The position numbers were made by a program, and so were the translations under genes. The notes beneath the pieces are model-generated. The model had not been told where the DNA came from. It saw nothing but the letters and a program-made list of their open reading frames with translations, and made no database searches. DNA of 64,000 bases, taken from Chryseobacterium culicis (GTDB lineage: Bacteria > Bacteroidota > Bacteroidia > Flavobacteriales > Weeksellaceae). Below are positions 34,355 through 41,606 of this stretch, piece by piece. The first letter of the stretch is position 1. Each line of letters starts with the position of its first letter. The DNA lies in assembly GCF_900108365.1 (NCBI RefSeq), contig NZ_FNWQ01000003.1:620001-684000 (forward strand), read 5' to 3'.

Positions 34355-35526
34355 TAGAGATCGTAATTATAGAATGAAACGTAATTGTGATTTGTGGTCA
34401 TGATATTGTTCATCAGATTAATACCAATTCCTGCGATGCCTTGTCCTAAAGCCATGTTGATATTGTCGTATTCTGCATTATAGTAGGCATTGAATCCTGC
34501 CCATTTTTCGCTGTCATTTTTCTTAGACTGAAGAAGATGCTGATGCCAGTAATCTTTGGCTTCCAGAAAGATCTCCTGTTCAGTAAGGTGATAAAGGTTT
34601 TTGTACAATGCGGATAATCCGGCAGAACCATAAATTAATCCCGGTTCCAGGATGGCAGACTGATCAGCGTCTTTAAATTTTGTAGTATTGATCAATATTT
34701 GCAGTCCTTTGTCACAATAATCTTTATTGTTTAAAAGAATTCCGGCATTGTAAAAAGTGTAGCCGATTCCTATTTCGCCGTACGCCAGATTGTGGTAATC
34801 TATATAAACCTCCTCAAAGGCATTGAACGGGAAAAGAGTGATATAGTCTGTGGTATTTTCTTTACAGCTCCAGATGAATGAAAGTCCGGAGTGGATAAGC
34901 GATAAAGATTCCGGAGTGTAGATGTTATTTTTGTAAAGGAATAACAAATAGTTGATCACGCCTGTAGTTCCGTGTCCTAAGCCCAGTTCTACATATGGAT
35001 TTTCTTTATTGCGAAGATCAAATTTCCAGTAGCTTCCGCTTTCGTGGGTTTGAGTAAGCTCAATGATTCTCTCCAGGGTGTTGTCTATCAGATGTTTTTT
35101 ATCATCAAGATTTCTCAATACGAAATACTTGGCAAAACTCGGAAAACCGCTGGTAAGGTCAAGATCTCCTTTTTCTGTTTTCTGGATCAGAATTTCTTCC
35201 AGAATTTCATCAATATTCTCCAGTAAAGAATCTATTTCATTGTCTAAAACTTCCTGCTGTTTCAGGAATATAAGATATAATCCCAGCTCTCTTATCTCAT
35301 CATTAAAATGAAGACTTTTATAATCCTCCGTTAAAACAGACAGAGACTTTTCAATATAATGGGTTACCAGTTCTAAAGATTCCGATTCCTCGGTCATCAG
35401 ATAATGATAATAATAGAACATTGAAGCACTTAGAATTCCGTTATTAAGACCTATTCCGGTAAGGGAAGCTTCTTTTTTACGGATGCATTCTTCTATTTCT
35501 GAGATGATTAGTTTTTCTTTTTGCAT
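34354..35526 (-). CDS. LanC-like protein lacking the zinc ligands
   Basis: A 390-residue paralogue of LanC with the same repeats (LGLGHGTTGVINYLLFLY, YGEIGIGYTFYNAGILL, YGSAGLSALYKNLY, LGQGIAGIGINLMNN). Where LanC has W-C-x-G it has LAYG (Ala248), and where LanC has CHG it has IYG (Ile298-Tyr299). All three zinc ligands are therefore replaced, so it should not be a cyclase. It is the first enzyme gene after the precursors, stop-start overlapping with lanC, which suggests a substrate-binding or structural partner of LanC. Partial reading of the repeats as another LanC-fold function is possible. Confidence 0.82.
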   Translation of the reverse strand: MQKEKLIISEIEECIRKKEASLTGIGLNNGILSASMFYYYHYLMTEESESLELVTHYIEKSLSVLTEDYKSLHFNDEIRELGLYLIFLKQQEVLDNEIDSLLENIDEILEEILIQKTEKGDLDLTSGFPSFAKYFVLRNLDDKKHLIDNTLERIIELTQTHESGSYWKFDLRNKENPYVELGLGHGTTGVINYLLFLYKNNIYTPESLSLIHSGLSFIWSCKENTTDYITLFPFNAFEEVYIDYHNLAYGEIGIGYTFYNAGILLNNKDYCDKGLQILINTTKFKDADQSAILEPGLIYGSAGLSALYKNLYHLTEQEIFLEAKDYWHQHLLQSKKNDSEKWAGFNAYYNAEYDNINMALGQGIAGIGINLMNNIMTTNHNYVSFYNYDL

Positions 35527-35560
35527 GATGTGAGAGCTGTGAGATTATATAATTTTTTTT

Positions 35561-35596
35561 AAAAGAGGGAGAGAAGTTCATCCGGCTCCCTCTTTT
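35561..35596 (-). terminator. Hairpin between precursor genes and biosynthetic genes
   Basis: AAAAGAGGGAG (35561-35571) pairs perfectly with CTCCCTCTTTT (35586-35596) around 14 bases. On the minus strand only four T's close the stem, so it is a weak terminator or mRNA-stabilising structure. Its place, after the fifth precursor and before the enzymes, suits partial read-through that keeps precursor mRNA in excess. Confidence 0.6.
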
Positions 35597-35607
35597 ATAG
35601 GAGAAGA

Positions 35608-35787
35608 TTACTTCGCTATTCTTGTTTGTACCACAGTGTTTCCACCGCAAGAACACTGTCCGCAAGACTGCGCTGCTGCCTGAAGGCTGTTTACTCCTCC
35701 TTTTAGGCTATTCATTTGCTCTTCCTGTAATTTGCTGATTTGCTCCTTGTTGATTTGAAGACCCTTAGTTAGTTTCATTTTGTTCAT
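35608..35787 (-). CDS. lanA: Class I lanthipeptide precursor 1 (type A)
   Basis: A 59-residue precursor, MNKMKLTKGLQINKEQISKL then QEEQMNSLKGG as leader (31 residues, double-glycine end) and a 28-residue core starting VNSLQAAAQSCGQCSCGG and ending NTVVQTRIAK. The core holds Ser3, Ser10, Ser15, Thr20 and Thr24 for dehydration and Cys11, Cys14, Cys16 for ring closure. It is the copy nearest the biosynthetic genes. The leader suits the C39 peptidase of the exporter. Confidence 0.93.
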   Translation of the reverse strand: MNKMKLTKGLQINKEQISKLQEEQMNSLKGGVNSLQAAAQSCGQCSCGGNTVVQTRIAK

Positions 35788-35839
35788 GATGTTTAATTTT
35801 AATGTTATTGTTTATTTTAAATGTGATTGGGGGTGCTGA

Positions 35840-36019
35840 TTATTGAGCTGCTCTGGTTTTTACAATGGTGTTTCCACCGCAAGAACACTGTCCGCAAGAC
35901 TGAGCCGCTGCCTGAAGGCTGTTAACCCCACCTTTTAAGCTGTTCATTTGCTCTTCCTGTAATTTGCTGATTTGCTCTTTGTTGATCTGTAAACCTTTGG
36001 TTAATTTAATTTTGTGCAT
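35840..36019 (-). CDS. lanA: Class I lanthipeptide precursor 2 (type B)
   Basis: 59 residues; the leader begins MHKIKLTKGLQINKEQ and ends NSLKGG. The core is as in copy 1 through the three Cys, but the tail reads NTIVKTRAAQ. It is the only copy with Ile at core position 21. Confidence 0.93.
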   Translation of the reverse strand: MHKIKLTKGLQINKEQISKLQEEQMNSLKGGVNSLQAAAQSCGQCSCGGNTIVKTRAAQ

Positions 36020-36065
36020 GATGTTTGATTTTAAATTGTTATAAATATTTTCGACTTTTTAATAA

Positions 36066-36245
36066 TTACTTCGCAATTCTTGTCTGAACTACAGTATTTC
36101 CACCGCAAGAACACTGTCCGCAAGACTGAGCTGCTGCCTGTAGGCTGTTTACTCCTCCTTTAAGACCATTCATTTGCTCTTCCTGAAGTTTGCTGATTTG
36201 TTCTTTGTTGATCTGTAGTCCTTTAGATAATTTCATTTTGTTCAT
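36066..36245 (-). CDS. lanA: Class I lanthipeptide precursor 3 (type A)
   Basis: 59 residues starting MNKMKLSKGLQINKEQ, leader end NGLKGG (Gly replaces Ser of the other copies). The core is identical to copy 1, ending TVVQTRIAK. Confidence 0.93.
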   Translation of the reverse strand: MNKMKLSKGLQINKEQISKLQEEQMNGLKGGVNSLQAAAQSCGQCSCGGNTVVQTRIAK

Positions 36246-36298
36246 GATGTTTAATTTTAAATGTTATGGTTTATGTAAATGTGATTTGGGAATGCTGA

Positions 36299-36478
36299 TT
36301 ACTGAGCTGCTCTTGTTTTTACCACTGTGTTTCCACCGCAAGAACACTGCCCGCAAGACTGCGCTGCTGCCTGTAGGCTGTTTACTCCTCCTTTAAGGCT
36401 GTTCATTTGCTCCTCCTGAAGCTTGCTGATTTGCTCTTTGTTGATCTGTAAACCTTTTGTTAATTTAATTTTGTGCAT
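36299..36478 (-). CDS. lanA: Class I lanthipeptide precursor 4 (type B)
   Basis: 59 residues starting MHKIKLTKG, leader end NSLKGG, core ending NTVVKTRAAQ. Same amino acid sequence as copy 5 with several synonymous differences, so the copies are under protein-level selection or recent gene conversion. Confidence 0.93.
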   Translation of the reverse strand: MHKIKLTKGLQINKEQISKLQEEQMNSLKGGVNSLQAAAQSCGQCSCGGNTVVKTRAAQ

Positions 36479-36533
36479 GATGTTTAATTTTTAGATTGTT
36501 ATTGTTTATTGTAAATGTGATTTGGATTGGGGA

Positions 36534-36713
36534 TTACTGAGCTGCTCTTGTTTTCACAACTGTATTTCCACCGCAAGAACACTGTCCGCAAGACTGCGCT
36601 GCTGCCTGAAGGCTGTTAACCCCTCCTTTAAGGCTGTTCATTTGCTCCTCCTGAAGCTTGCTGATTTGCTCTTTGTTGATCTGTAAACCTTTTGTTAATT
36701 TAATTTTGTGCAT
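36534..36713 (-). CDS. lanA: Class I lanthipeptide precursor 5 (type B)
   Basis: 59 residues, same protein as copy 4. It is the first precursor transcribed, 88 bases after the TonB receptor stop. No CTACAC-type box and no exact TAnnTTTG is seen in that gap, so read-through from the receptor gene promoter is likely, although a separate promoter cannot be excluded. Confidence 0.93.
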   Translation of the reverse strand: MHKIKLTKGLQINKEQISKLQEEQMNSLKGGVNSLQAAAQSCGQCSCGGNTVVKTRAAQ

Positions 36714-36780
36714 GATTTTAAAATTTTTAGAATAGTTGATTGTGGTTATCTTTTCAAGTCATAAAACCTTTATTGGACCC

Positions 36781-36792
36781 TACTTGCAAGTA
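36781..36792. promoter_or_regulatory. 12-bp palindrome upstream of the precursor genes
   Basis: TACTTGCAAGTA is a perfect palindrome in the 88-base gap between the receptor stop and the first precursor. It could be a protein site or part of an mRNA end; support is weak. Confidence 0.3.
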
Positions 36793-36801
36793 TATAGTTG
36801 A

Positions 36802-39198
36802 TTAATTAATTCTGTTTCTTTCGTCCTCGTTGCCGAAATTTCTCTGCTGTTCAGATTTCAGGTTTTTGTTCCCGAATTTGTAGCTTAAAGAAACCCTCAC
36901 CCCTCTGGTGTCGCCATAGCTGCTGAAGTCTGTTTTTACCCCATTAGACTCATAAGTGATCACAGGGCGCTGGCCGTTCAGAAGATCCATACCGGTAACG
37001 GTAAGCGTCAGTTTCTTATCCAGAAGCAGGAACTTCATAGAGACATCCAGAATATTCATCGTGGAGATATGAAAGATCTGATAACGTCCCGGAAGCTGAA
37101 GCCCGTAGTTCGCACTGAAGAATATGGTTTTAGATTTATTCAAAGTGAAATCATTATTTGAATAGAAATACGCATTGTATCCGTCTATTGAACTGATGAT
37201 CTCTGTTTTGGATTTAACCTTCTGATAATTCACATTAAATCCTGTAAAGCTGTTCCACCAAGACCATTTATTGAAATTGTAATAGGTGGAAACTCCTACC
37301 TGATACGTGTTGGCATAGTTCAGCGGTGTACTTCTGGTGATATTCGTTTCAGGATCCAGAATAGACAGATCCTGGCTGAAATCTGATACCTGAGAATAAT
37401 ACACAGAAGATACCCACTTCTGGTTTCTCACATAAGAAAACTCTATATTATCAATAATTGAAGGCTTTAAAAAAGGATTTCCTTCCGAATAATAATAAGG
37501 GCTTGTACGTACCACAAACGGATTCAGATAATCGAAATTCGGTCTGCGGATCCTTCTGCTGTAGTTGAGTGAGAACGAGTTTTTATCATTCGGATTATAC
37601 GTTACATAGGCCGTGGGAAATAACTTCACATAATCATTTTTGTTGGTTTGGTTGAGATTATGAGAATAACCCGTTGTCTGTGTCGCTTCCATTCGCAATC
37701 CAGCCTGGGTTTCCCATTTTTCGCCCAGCTTTTTGCTTGCGGAAACGTATAATGCTTCATTATGCTCTTTATAATTAAAGATATTCGACTGGTCTGTATT
37801 GAGGACCGGCGTTCCTGTTTTACGATCCATAACCACAAGGTCGTTATTGGTATTGGTGTACGTATATTTCCCTCCGAAGCTTAAAGAAGCCCATTTCACC
37901 GGCATCTCTACATCTACTTTTCCGGAATAATTTTCAATACGGTTTACATTCGTATTCGTTGCTGAGAAAAAGCTTCCCGGAAGAATATTTTTCAACGGAT
38001 CCAGTTCATTTCCTGCATAGAAGTTGTAATCACTTTTTCTATAGTGGAAATAATCAAAATCAGTAGTGATTTTTGTGCCTGCGGAGTCCACTTTAAAGGT
38101 ATTGTACCAGTTAAGAGAATTCATATTGGGCTTATTATTCGCATCCATATCAGAGGTAATGTAGGAGTTAACAGCTCCTGCCGGATTAAACCTCGAGGTG
38201 AAAGGACTGTTGGATGAGGTATTTCTGGTAAAACTGCCCAGATATTTGGCTCCGGTGGTCCATTTATCAGATATTTTGTAATCTATTCCAAGTCCCAGCC
38301 CCAGATTGTTCTCTTCAGATTTATTTTTTACATTCAGAATCCAAAGCTCATCCGGATAGTAGATCTTACTGTCTGATGTGGTACGAAGTCTTTGAGAATT
38401 CGTATTGGCTGTTACCTGTAACGACAGTCTGTTTCTATTGTAGTTAAAAGCTCCCTGAAGCCCGCCTCCTGCATAGGTTTTCTGAGTATAATTGCCTCCA
38501 ATGTTGGCATTCCAGGAGTTTGCTTTTCCTTTTTTCAGTTTTATATTGATCAGTCCGCTGTCTCCTTCTGCATCATACTTAGCCGGTGGAGTAGTGATCA
38601 CTTCAATTGACTGAATATTGTCTGATGGAATAGATTTTAGTAAACTTGACAAATCATCCGGTGACATTCTCTGAATACGGTCATCAATCATTACCAGAAC
38701 TTCTCCTTTTCCTACAATGGAAACTTTCTCATCCTGGATGCGAACCAGCGGAGTGGTTTTTAAAGCATCTATTGCCGTTCCGCCCGTTGCCGCAACCGAA
38801 TTTTCCACATTGAAAACCAGACGGTCTATCTTTCTTTCTACCAGCTTTTTCTTTTTCGTAAGACTTATGGCCTGAATTTCCTGGCTTTCTTGTTGGTTAT
38901 CTTTTATAGTGTAGCTTCTTGTAATTTCGCCTTCTATATTTTCATTTCCTTCGTATACTTTGCTTCCGTTTAAGAAAAATTCCATTTTATAAGAATCAGC
39001 TTTGGGAAGTTTTATAGAGAAAATTCCATTTTCATCAGTCATTGCAGTAAATTTCTGGTCTCCTGCCAAAAGGATAACTTCTACGTAAGAAATATTTTTT
39101 GCCTTTTCATCAGATACTTTACCGGAAATACTCTGAGCATTAAGTTGAATGCCCATTCCTATGAAGGATAATAACGGTATTAAGTATTTCTTTGTCAT
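36802..39198 (-). CDS. TonB-dependent receptor-like outer membrane protein of the lanthipeptide operon
   Basis: A 798-residue protein with signal peptide (MTKKYLIPLLSFIGMGIQLNAQ), a CarboxypepD_reg-type domain (about 23-100: SISGKVSDEKAKNISYVEV), a TonB plug (DALKTTPLVRIQDEKVSIVGKGEVLVMIDD, SIEVITTPPAKYDAEGDSGLINIKLKK) and an OMP_b-brl_3 barrel to the C-terminus. ATG 39198 is preferred to an upstream TTG at 39219 because it starts the signal peptide. The gene is followed on the same strand by the precursors and preceded by two CTACAC-N4-GTGTAG boxes and a perfect -7 box. It may import a signal or the peptide, or help the lanthipeptide cross the outer membrane. Confidence 0.85.
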   Translation of the reverse strand: MTKKYLIPLLSFIGMGIQLNAQSISGKVSDEKAKNISYVEVILLAGDQKFTAMTDENGIFSIKLPKADSYKMEFFLNGSKVYEGNENIEGEITRSYTIKDNQQESQEIQAISLTKKKKLVERKIDRLVFNVENSVAATGGTAIDALKTTPLVRIQDEKVSIVGKGEVLVMIDDRIQRMSPDDLSSLLKSIPSDNIQSIEVITTPPAKYDAEGDSGLINIKLKKGKANSWNANIGGNYTQKTYAGGGLQGAFNYNRNRLSLQVTANTNSQRLRTTSDSKIYYPDELWILNVKNKSEENNLGLGLGIDYKISDKWTTGAKYLGSFTRNTSSNSPFTSRFNPAGAVNSYITSDMDANNKPNMNSLNWYNTFKVDSAGTKITTDFDYFHYRKSDYNFYAGNELDPLKNILPGSFFSATNTNVNRIENYSGKVDVEMPVKWASLSFGGKYTYTNTNNDLVVMDRKTGTPVLNTDQSNIFNYKEHNEALYVSASKKLGEKWETQAGLRMEATQTTGYSHNLNQTNKNDYVKLFPTAYVTYNPNDKNSFSLNYSRRIRRPNFDYLNPFVVRTSPYYYSEGNPFLKPSIIDNIEFSYVRNQKWVSSVYYSQVSDFSQDLSILDPETNITRSTPLNYANTYQVGVSTYYNFNKWSWWNSFTGFNVNYQKVKSKTEIISSIDGYNAYFYSNNDFTLNKSKTIFFSANYGLQLPGRYQIFHISTMNILDVSMKFLLLDKKLTLTVTGMDLLNGQRPVITYESNGVKTDFSSYGDTRGVRVSLSYKFGNKNLKSEQQRNFGNEDERNRIN

Positions 39199-39216
39199 GT
39201 CTTTTATTTTATATTT

Positions 39217-39224
39217 CAAATGTA
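39217..39224 (-). promoter_or_regulatory. -7 element of the receptor/lanthipeptide operon
   Basis: On the minus strand TACATTTG, a perfect TAnnTTTG. Exactly 22 bases separate it from the palindrome at 39247-39262. Confidence 0.75.
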
Positions 39225-39246
39225 GAATGTTGTGTTTTGAATGATG

Positions 39247-39262
39247 CTACACGGAAGTGTAG
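39247..39262. promoter_or_regulatory. LuxR-type box, receptor-proximal
   Basis: CTACACGGAAGTGTAG, perfect 6-bp arms. It lies 48 bases before the receptor ATG and 22 before its -7 box. Confidence 0.75.
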
Positions 39263-39264
39263 TT

Positions 39265-39909
39265 TTAGGCCGTTTGTTGTAATACTACACTTTGGTGTAG
39301 GGCGCTTACTTCCTGTGTGGACATCAGGTGATAGTTCTTATCCAGGAACTTTTTCAACCCGTTATAAGTAAGCATCACAGGGATGGTTTCTGAACCCAGA
39401 TAATGGATAGGCTCGGCCAGTGTAATGGCTTCAATTCCCATAAGCTTAAGAACTTTCAGAAGTTTAGCATCACATTCCGCAATGGCAACAGCGTTTTTAT
39501 GACAGCAAACTTCATTGATAGCATAAGCCATTAATGTTTTAAAAATTCCAAACCCCGTTTTATCGATTCCTTTTTTGATAGCAAATCTTCCGATATGCCA
39601 GATGTTGGTTGTTTTGTTTTTGATAAAAGAAGAAGGATTGATATGGAAAAGTTTTTCCAACGGAAGGACATCCTTATGGTTCCATTTAAAAACTCTTATA
39701 GAACCATTGATCTTACCTTCGTGATCTCTGGAAACAAAAATCTTAGACTTTTTAAAGTTCTTCTCTTCATAATAGATATCTTCTACTTCAGCCTTAAACT
39801 GATCCGTATCAGAATAACTTTCATGATGATTAAAGTTTTCGGTAACAACAAATTCTGCTAATTCGTATAAGTTTTTATTACTTAAAGAATAAAAGTTAAG
39901 ATGTTCCAT
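39265..39909 (-). CDS. GNAT-superfamily acyltransferase resembling autoinducer/N-acyl amino acid synthases
   Basis: A 214-residue soluble protein. The order of motifs resembles acyl-homoserine lactone synthases: SKIFVSRDHEGKINGSIRVF (G-x-x-R-V as in G-x-x-R-L), LPLEKLFHI, then TNIWHIGRFAIKKG (cf. W-E-x-S-R-F), followed by a GNAT-like helix FKTLMAYAINEVCCHKNAVAIAE and SETIPVMLTYNGLKKFL. The LuxI Glu of WE is His here, so an AHL product is not assured. It is divergent from a LuxR-HTH gene with two palindromes between, the classical synthase/receptor arrangement. A plain N-acetyltransferase remains possible. Confidence 0.6.
   Translation of the reverse strand: MEHLNFYSLSNKNLYELAEFVVTENFNHHESYSDTDQFKAEVEDIYYEEKNFKKSKIFVSRDHEGKINGSIRVFKWNHKDVLPLEKLFHINPSSFIKNKTTNIWHIGRFAIKKGIDKTGFGIFKTLMAYAINEVCCHKNAVAIAECDAKLLKVLKLMGIEAITLAEPIHYLGSETIPVMLTYNGLKKFLDKNYHLMSTQEVSALHQSVVLQQTA
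39285..39300. promoter_or_regulatory. LuxR-type box, receptor-distal (inside the GNAT gene end)
   Basis: CTACACTTTGGTGTAG, perfect arms, 38 bases from the proximal box. It lies within the last codons of the GNAT gene, so that coding sequence is constrained to carry it. Confidence 0.7.
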
Positions 39910-39928
39910 ATTTTTTTTATCTTTATAG

Positions 39929-39936
39929 TAAAATTA
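39929..39936 (-). promoter_or_regulatory. -7 element of the GNAT gene
   Basis: On the minus strand TAATTTTA, 7 of 8 to TAnnTTTG. Exactly 22 bases from the box at 39959-39974. Confidence 0.6.
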
Positions 39937-39958
39937 TTACACTGAATAGTGGGATATG

Positions 39959-39974
39959 CTACACTTTAGTGTAG
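39959..39974. promoter_or_regulatory. LuxR-type box, GNAT side
   Basis: CTACACTTTAGTGTAG, perfect arms. It is 49 bases before the GNAT gene ATG. Confidence 0.75.
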
Positions 39975-39986
39975 ATTCCTTAAAGT

Positions 39987-40002
39987 CTACACTAAAGTGT
40001 AG
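39987..40002. promoter_or_regulatory. LuxR-type box, regulator side
   Basis: CTACACTAAAGTGTAG, perfect arms, 28 bases from the previous box and 33 bases before the LuxR-type gene ATG. It is too close to that start for an activator position, so it may mediate autoregulation or serve the GNAT promoter. Confidence 0.7.
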
Positions 40003-40035
40003 TAACCCGAAAACTGTACCCTTAAAAACTAAACT

Positions 40036-40794
40036 ATGGAAGAGATTGGAAAATTCTTTTCAAATAAAAACAGCATCAGCGCGATCTCAGAGTCAGAGAA
40101 TAACCAGACTTCTGACTACCTTGAGGTCATCAAAGCATTTGCGAGAATCACCTACATGAGTCTGTATGTCATAGACTATCAGAAACAAAACTTCGAATAT
40201 GTATCAGATAACCCACTATTTCTTTGTGATCATACTCCTAAAGAAGTAGAAACCATGGGATATGCTTTCTATTTCCGGCATGTGAAAAAAGAAGACCTGG
40301 ATCTGTTGTTTAAAATCAATGAAGTAGGGTTTGAATTCTATGAAAATCTACCGGTGAATGAAAGAAAGCTGTACACCATTTCCTACGACTTCCACTTAGT
40401 CAATGAAAGTAAAAATACCATCCTTATCAACCATAAGCTGACCCCTCTTTTCTTATCTGCAGAAGGTAAAATGTGGAAAGCAATGTGTATTGTATCCTTA
40501 TCGCACAACCACGCTTCAGGAAATATCTCCATTGTAAAGCAGGGAACAGATGAAATCTGGAATTATGATCTGAAAGATAACAGATGGATTAAAGAAGAAA
40601 AGATAAAGCTCTCGGAAAGAGAAGCCGAAATTTTACGGTTATATGCCCAGGGTCTTACCATTAATGAAATTGCCGATAAAATCTACGTTACAGGAGATAC
40701 CGTGAAGTTTCACAGAAGAAAGCTGTTCGACAAAATGGGAGTAAGTAATATTACAGAAGCACTCTCTTACGCCACCAATTATAAACTGATCTAA
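40036..40794 (+). CDS. LuxR-type HTH transcriptional regulator with PAS-like N-terminus
   Basis: A 252-residue regulator. Residues 1-170 form a sensory domain with PAS-like pattern (YMSLYVIDYQKQNFEYVSDNPLFL, HVKKEDLDLLFKINE). Residues 190-250 are a GerE/LuxR helix-turn-helix: LSEREAEILRLYAQGLTINEIADKIYVTGDTVKFHRRKLFDKMGV. It lacks a receiver Asp, so it is probably ligand- or partner-responsive. The palindromic boxes around it are the natural candidate for its binding sites, and through them it would control the receptor/lanthipeptide operon, the GNAT gene and the ThiF-like gene. Confidence 0.85.
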   Translation: MEEIGKFFSNKNSISAISESENNQTSDYLEVIKAFARITYMSLYVIDYQKQNFEYVSDNPLFLCDHTPKEVETMGYAFYFRHVKKEDLDLLFKINEVGFEFYENLPVNERKLYTISYDFHLVNESKNTILINHKLTPLFLSAEGKMWKAMCIVSLSHNHASGNISIVKQGTDEIWNYDLKDNRWIKEEKIKLSEREAEILRLYAQGLTINEIADKIYVTGDTVKFHRRKLFDKMGVSNITEALSYATNYKLI

Positions 40795-40813
40795 GCGCAT
40801 AGCGCGCAGGTAG

Positions 40814-41560
40814 CTATTCGGAAATAGCATTCATATAGAACTGCGGAAAAGTTTTGTATGGCTTTCCTGTGGCAATTTTGAACATGACGTGTGTGCACAT
40901 TCCGGCAACAATCCAGGAAGCGATTGCTAATTGAGGAGGAGGAAGATTTTCTTTTTCCTTCTTATAATCGTCTATGATGTTTTCCAGCCACTCATTGGGA
41001 GTTCTCCAAAACCGCAGATAACCCGCAATATACTCTACCATTTTGAGTTCATTAAAATTTTCATCAGAGAGAATATCCAGAGGAAGACCGCCAGGCTCAA
41101 GAACCGCGACCAGACCTCCCCAGCCAAGATTGTACGGATGCAGAACATGAATCCCTCTTTCCTGGCATATTTTGTCAAACACAACAGGAATATTGCTTGA
41201 AAAATCCAATGCGTTAATGGCAATATCATGATCGCCGATTATTTCATGAACATTATCGGGGGTGATGAATTCACTCCGGTAGCGGATATTAGCATCAGGA
41301 TTAATGCTTTTAAGCCGGTGGTATAAGGTTTCAGCTTTGTAGGAAGATATATCCTGATGGGTATAGTTTTGTCTGTTAAGATTAGACTGTTCAATGGTGT
41401 CACCATCCACAATGGTAATATTTTCAAAGCCAAAACGAAGGGCACATTCAGCGATATTACTGCCGATTCCACTGCCTGCAAGCAAAATGGAAAAGTCCTT
41501 TATTGTCTGCTGCTCTTCCTGCTGTACGTATAACCTGTTTCGAGAATATTTTGTTTCCAT
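40814..41560 (-). CDS. ThiF/MoeB-type E1-like adenylyltransferase
   Basis: A 248-residue E1-fold protein. ILLAGSGIGSNIAECALRFGFENITIVDGD (ATP loop), SNLNRQNYTHQDISSYKAE (Arg finger and Lys) and ALDFSSNIPVVFDKICQERG are visible. The CxxC zinc pairs of MoeB/ThiF are absent and there is no clear catalytic Cys. Such short E1 enzymes adenylate a C-terminal carboxylate, as in MccB or PaaA peptide tailoring. ATG 41560 is chosen; an open extension to 41641 contains the promoter and box. The box and -7 element are spaced as at the lanthipeptide receptor promoter, tying the gene to that regulon. Confidence 0.75.
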   Translation of the reverse strand: METKYSRNRLYVQQEEQQTIKDFSILLAGSGIGSNIAECALRFGFENITIVDGDTIEQSNLNRQNYTHQDISSYKAETLYHRLKSINPDANIRYRSEFITPDNVHEIIGDHDIAINALDFSSNIPVVFDKICQERGIHVLHPYNLGWGGLVAVLEPGGLPLDILSDENFNELKMVEYIAGYLRFWRTPNEWLENIIDDYKKEKENLPPPQLAIASWIVAGMCTHVMFKIATGKPYKTFPQFYMNAISE

Positions 41561-41576
41561 TGCTTCTATTTTAATA

Positions 41577-41584
41577 CAAAAATA
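41577..41584 (-). promoter_or_regulatory. -7 element of the ThiF-like gene
   Basis: On the minus strand TATTTTTG, a perfect TAnnTTTG. Exactly 22 bases from the box at 41607-41622. Confidence 0.7.
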
Positions 41585-41606
41585 GGGGTCTCCATCCTGA
41601 TTTTGA

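Larger units (their letters stand above)
35608..36713 (-). repeat. Five tandem copies of the lanthipeptide precursor unit
   Basis: Five direct repeats with a period of about 226-235 bases; each is a 180-base gene plus a 46-55 base spacer with a similar AT-rich leader. In transcription order the types are B, B, A, B, A. Confidence 0.95.

Noticed and set aside
36190..36396. Plus-strand frame across the precursor genes
   Set aside because: Antisense to two lanthipeptide precursors whose protein sequence is clearly conserved.
35608..36713. CRISPR array, considered because of regular repeats
   Set aside because: Repeat units are 180-base coding genes with about 50-base similar spacers, not short repeats with unique spacers.
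39941..39955. ACACTGAATAGTG as an additional regulator box
   Set aside because: The arms do not fit CTACAC-N4-GTGTAG and the spacing to a -7 box differs.
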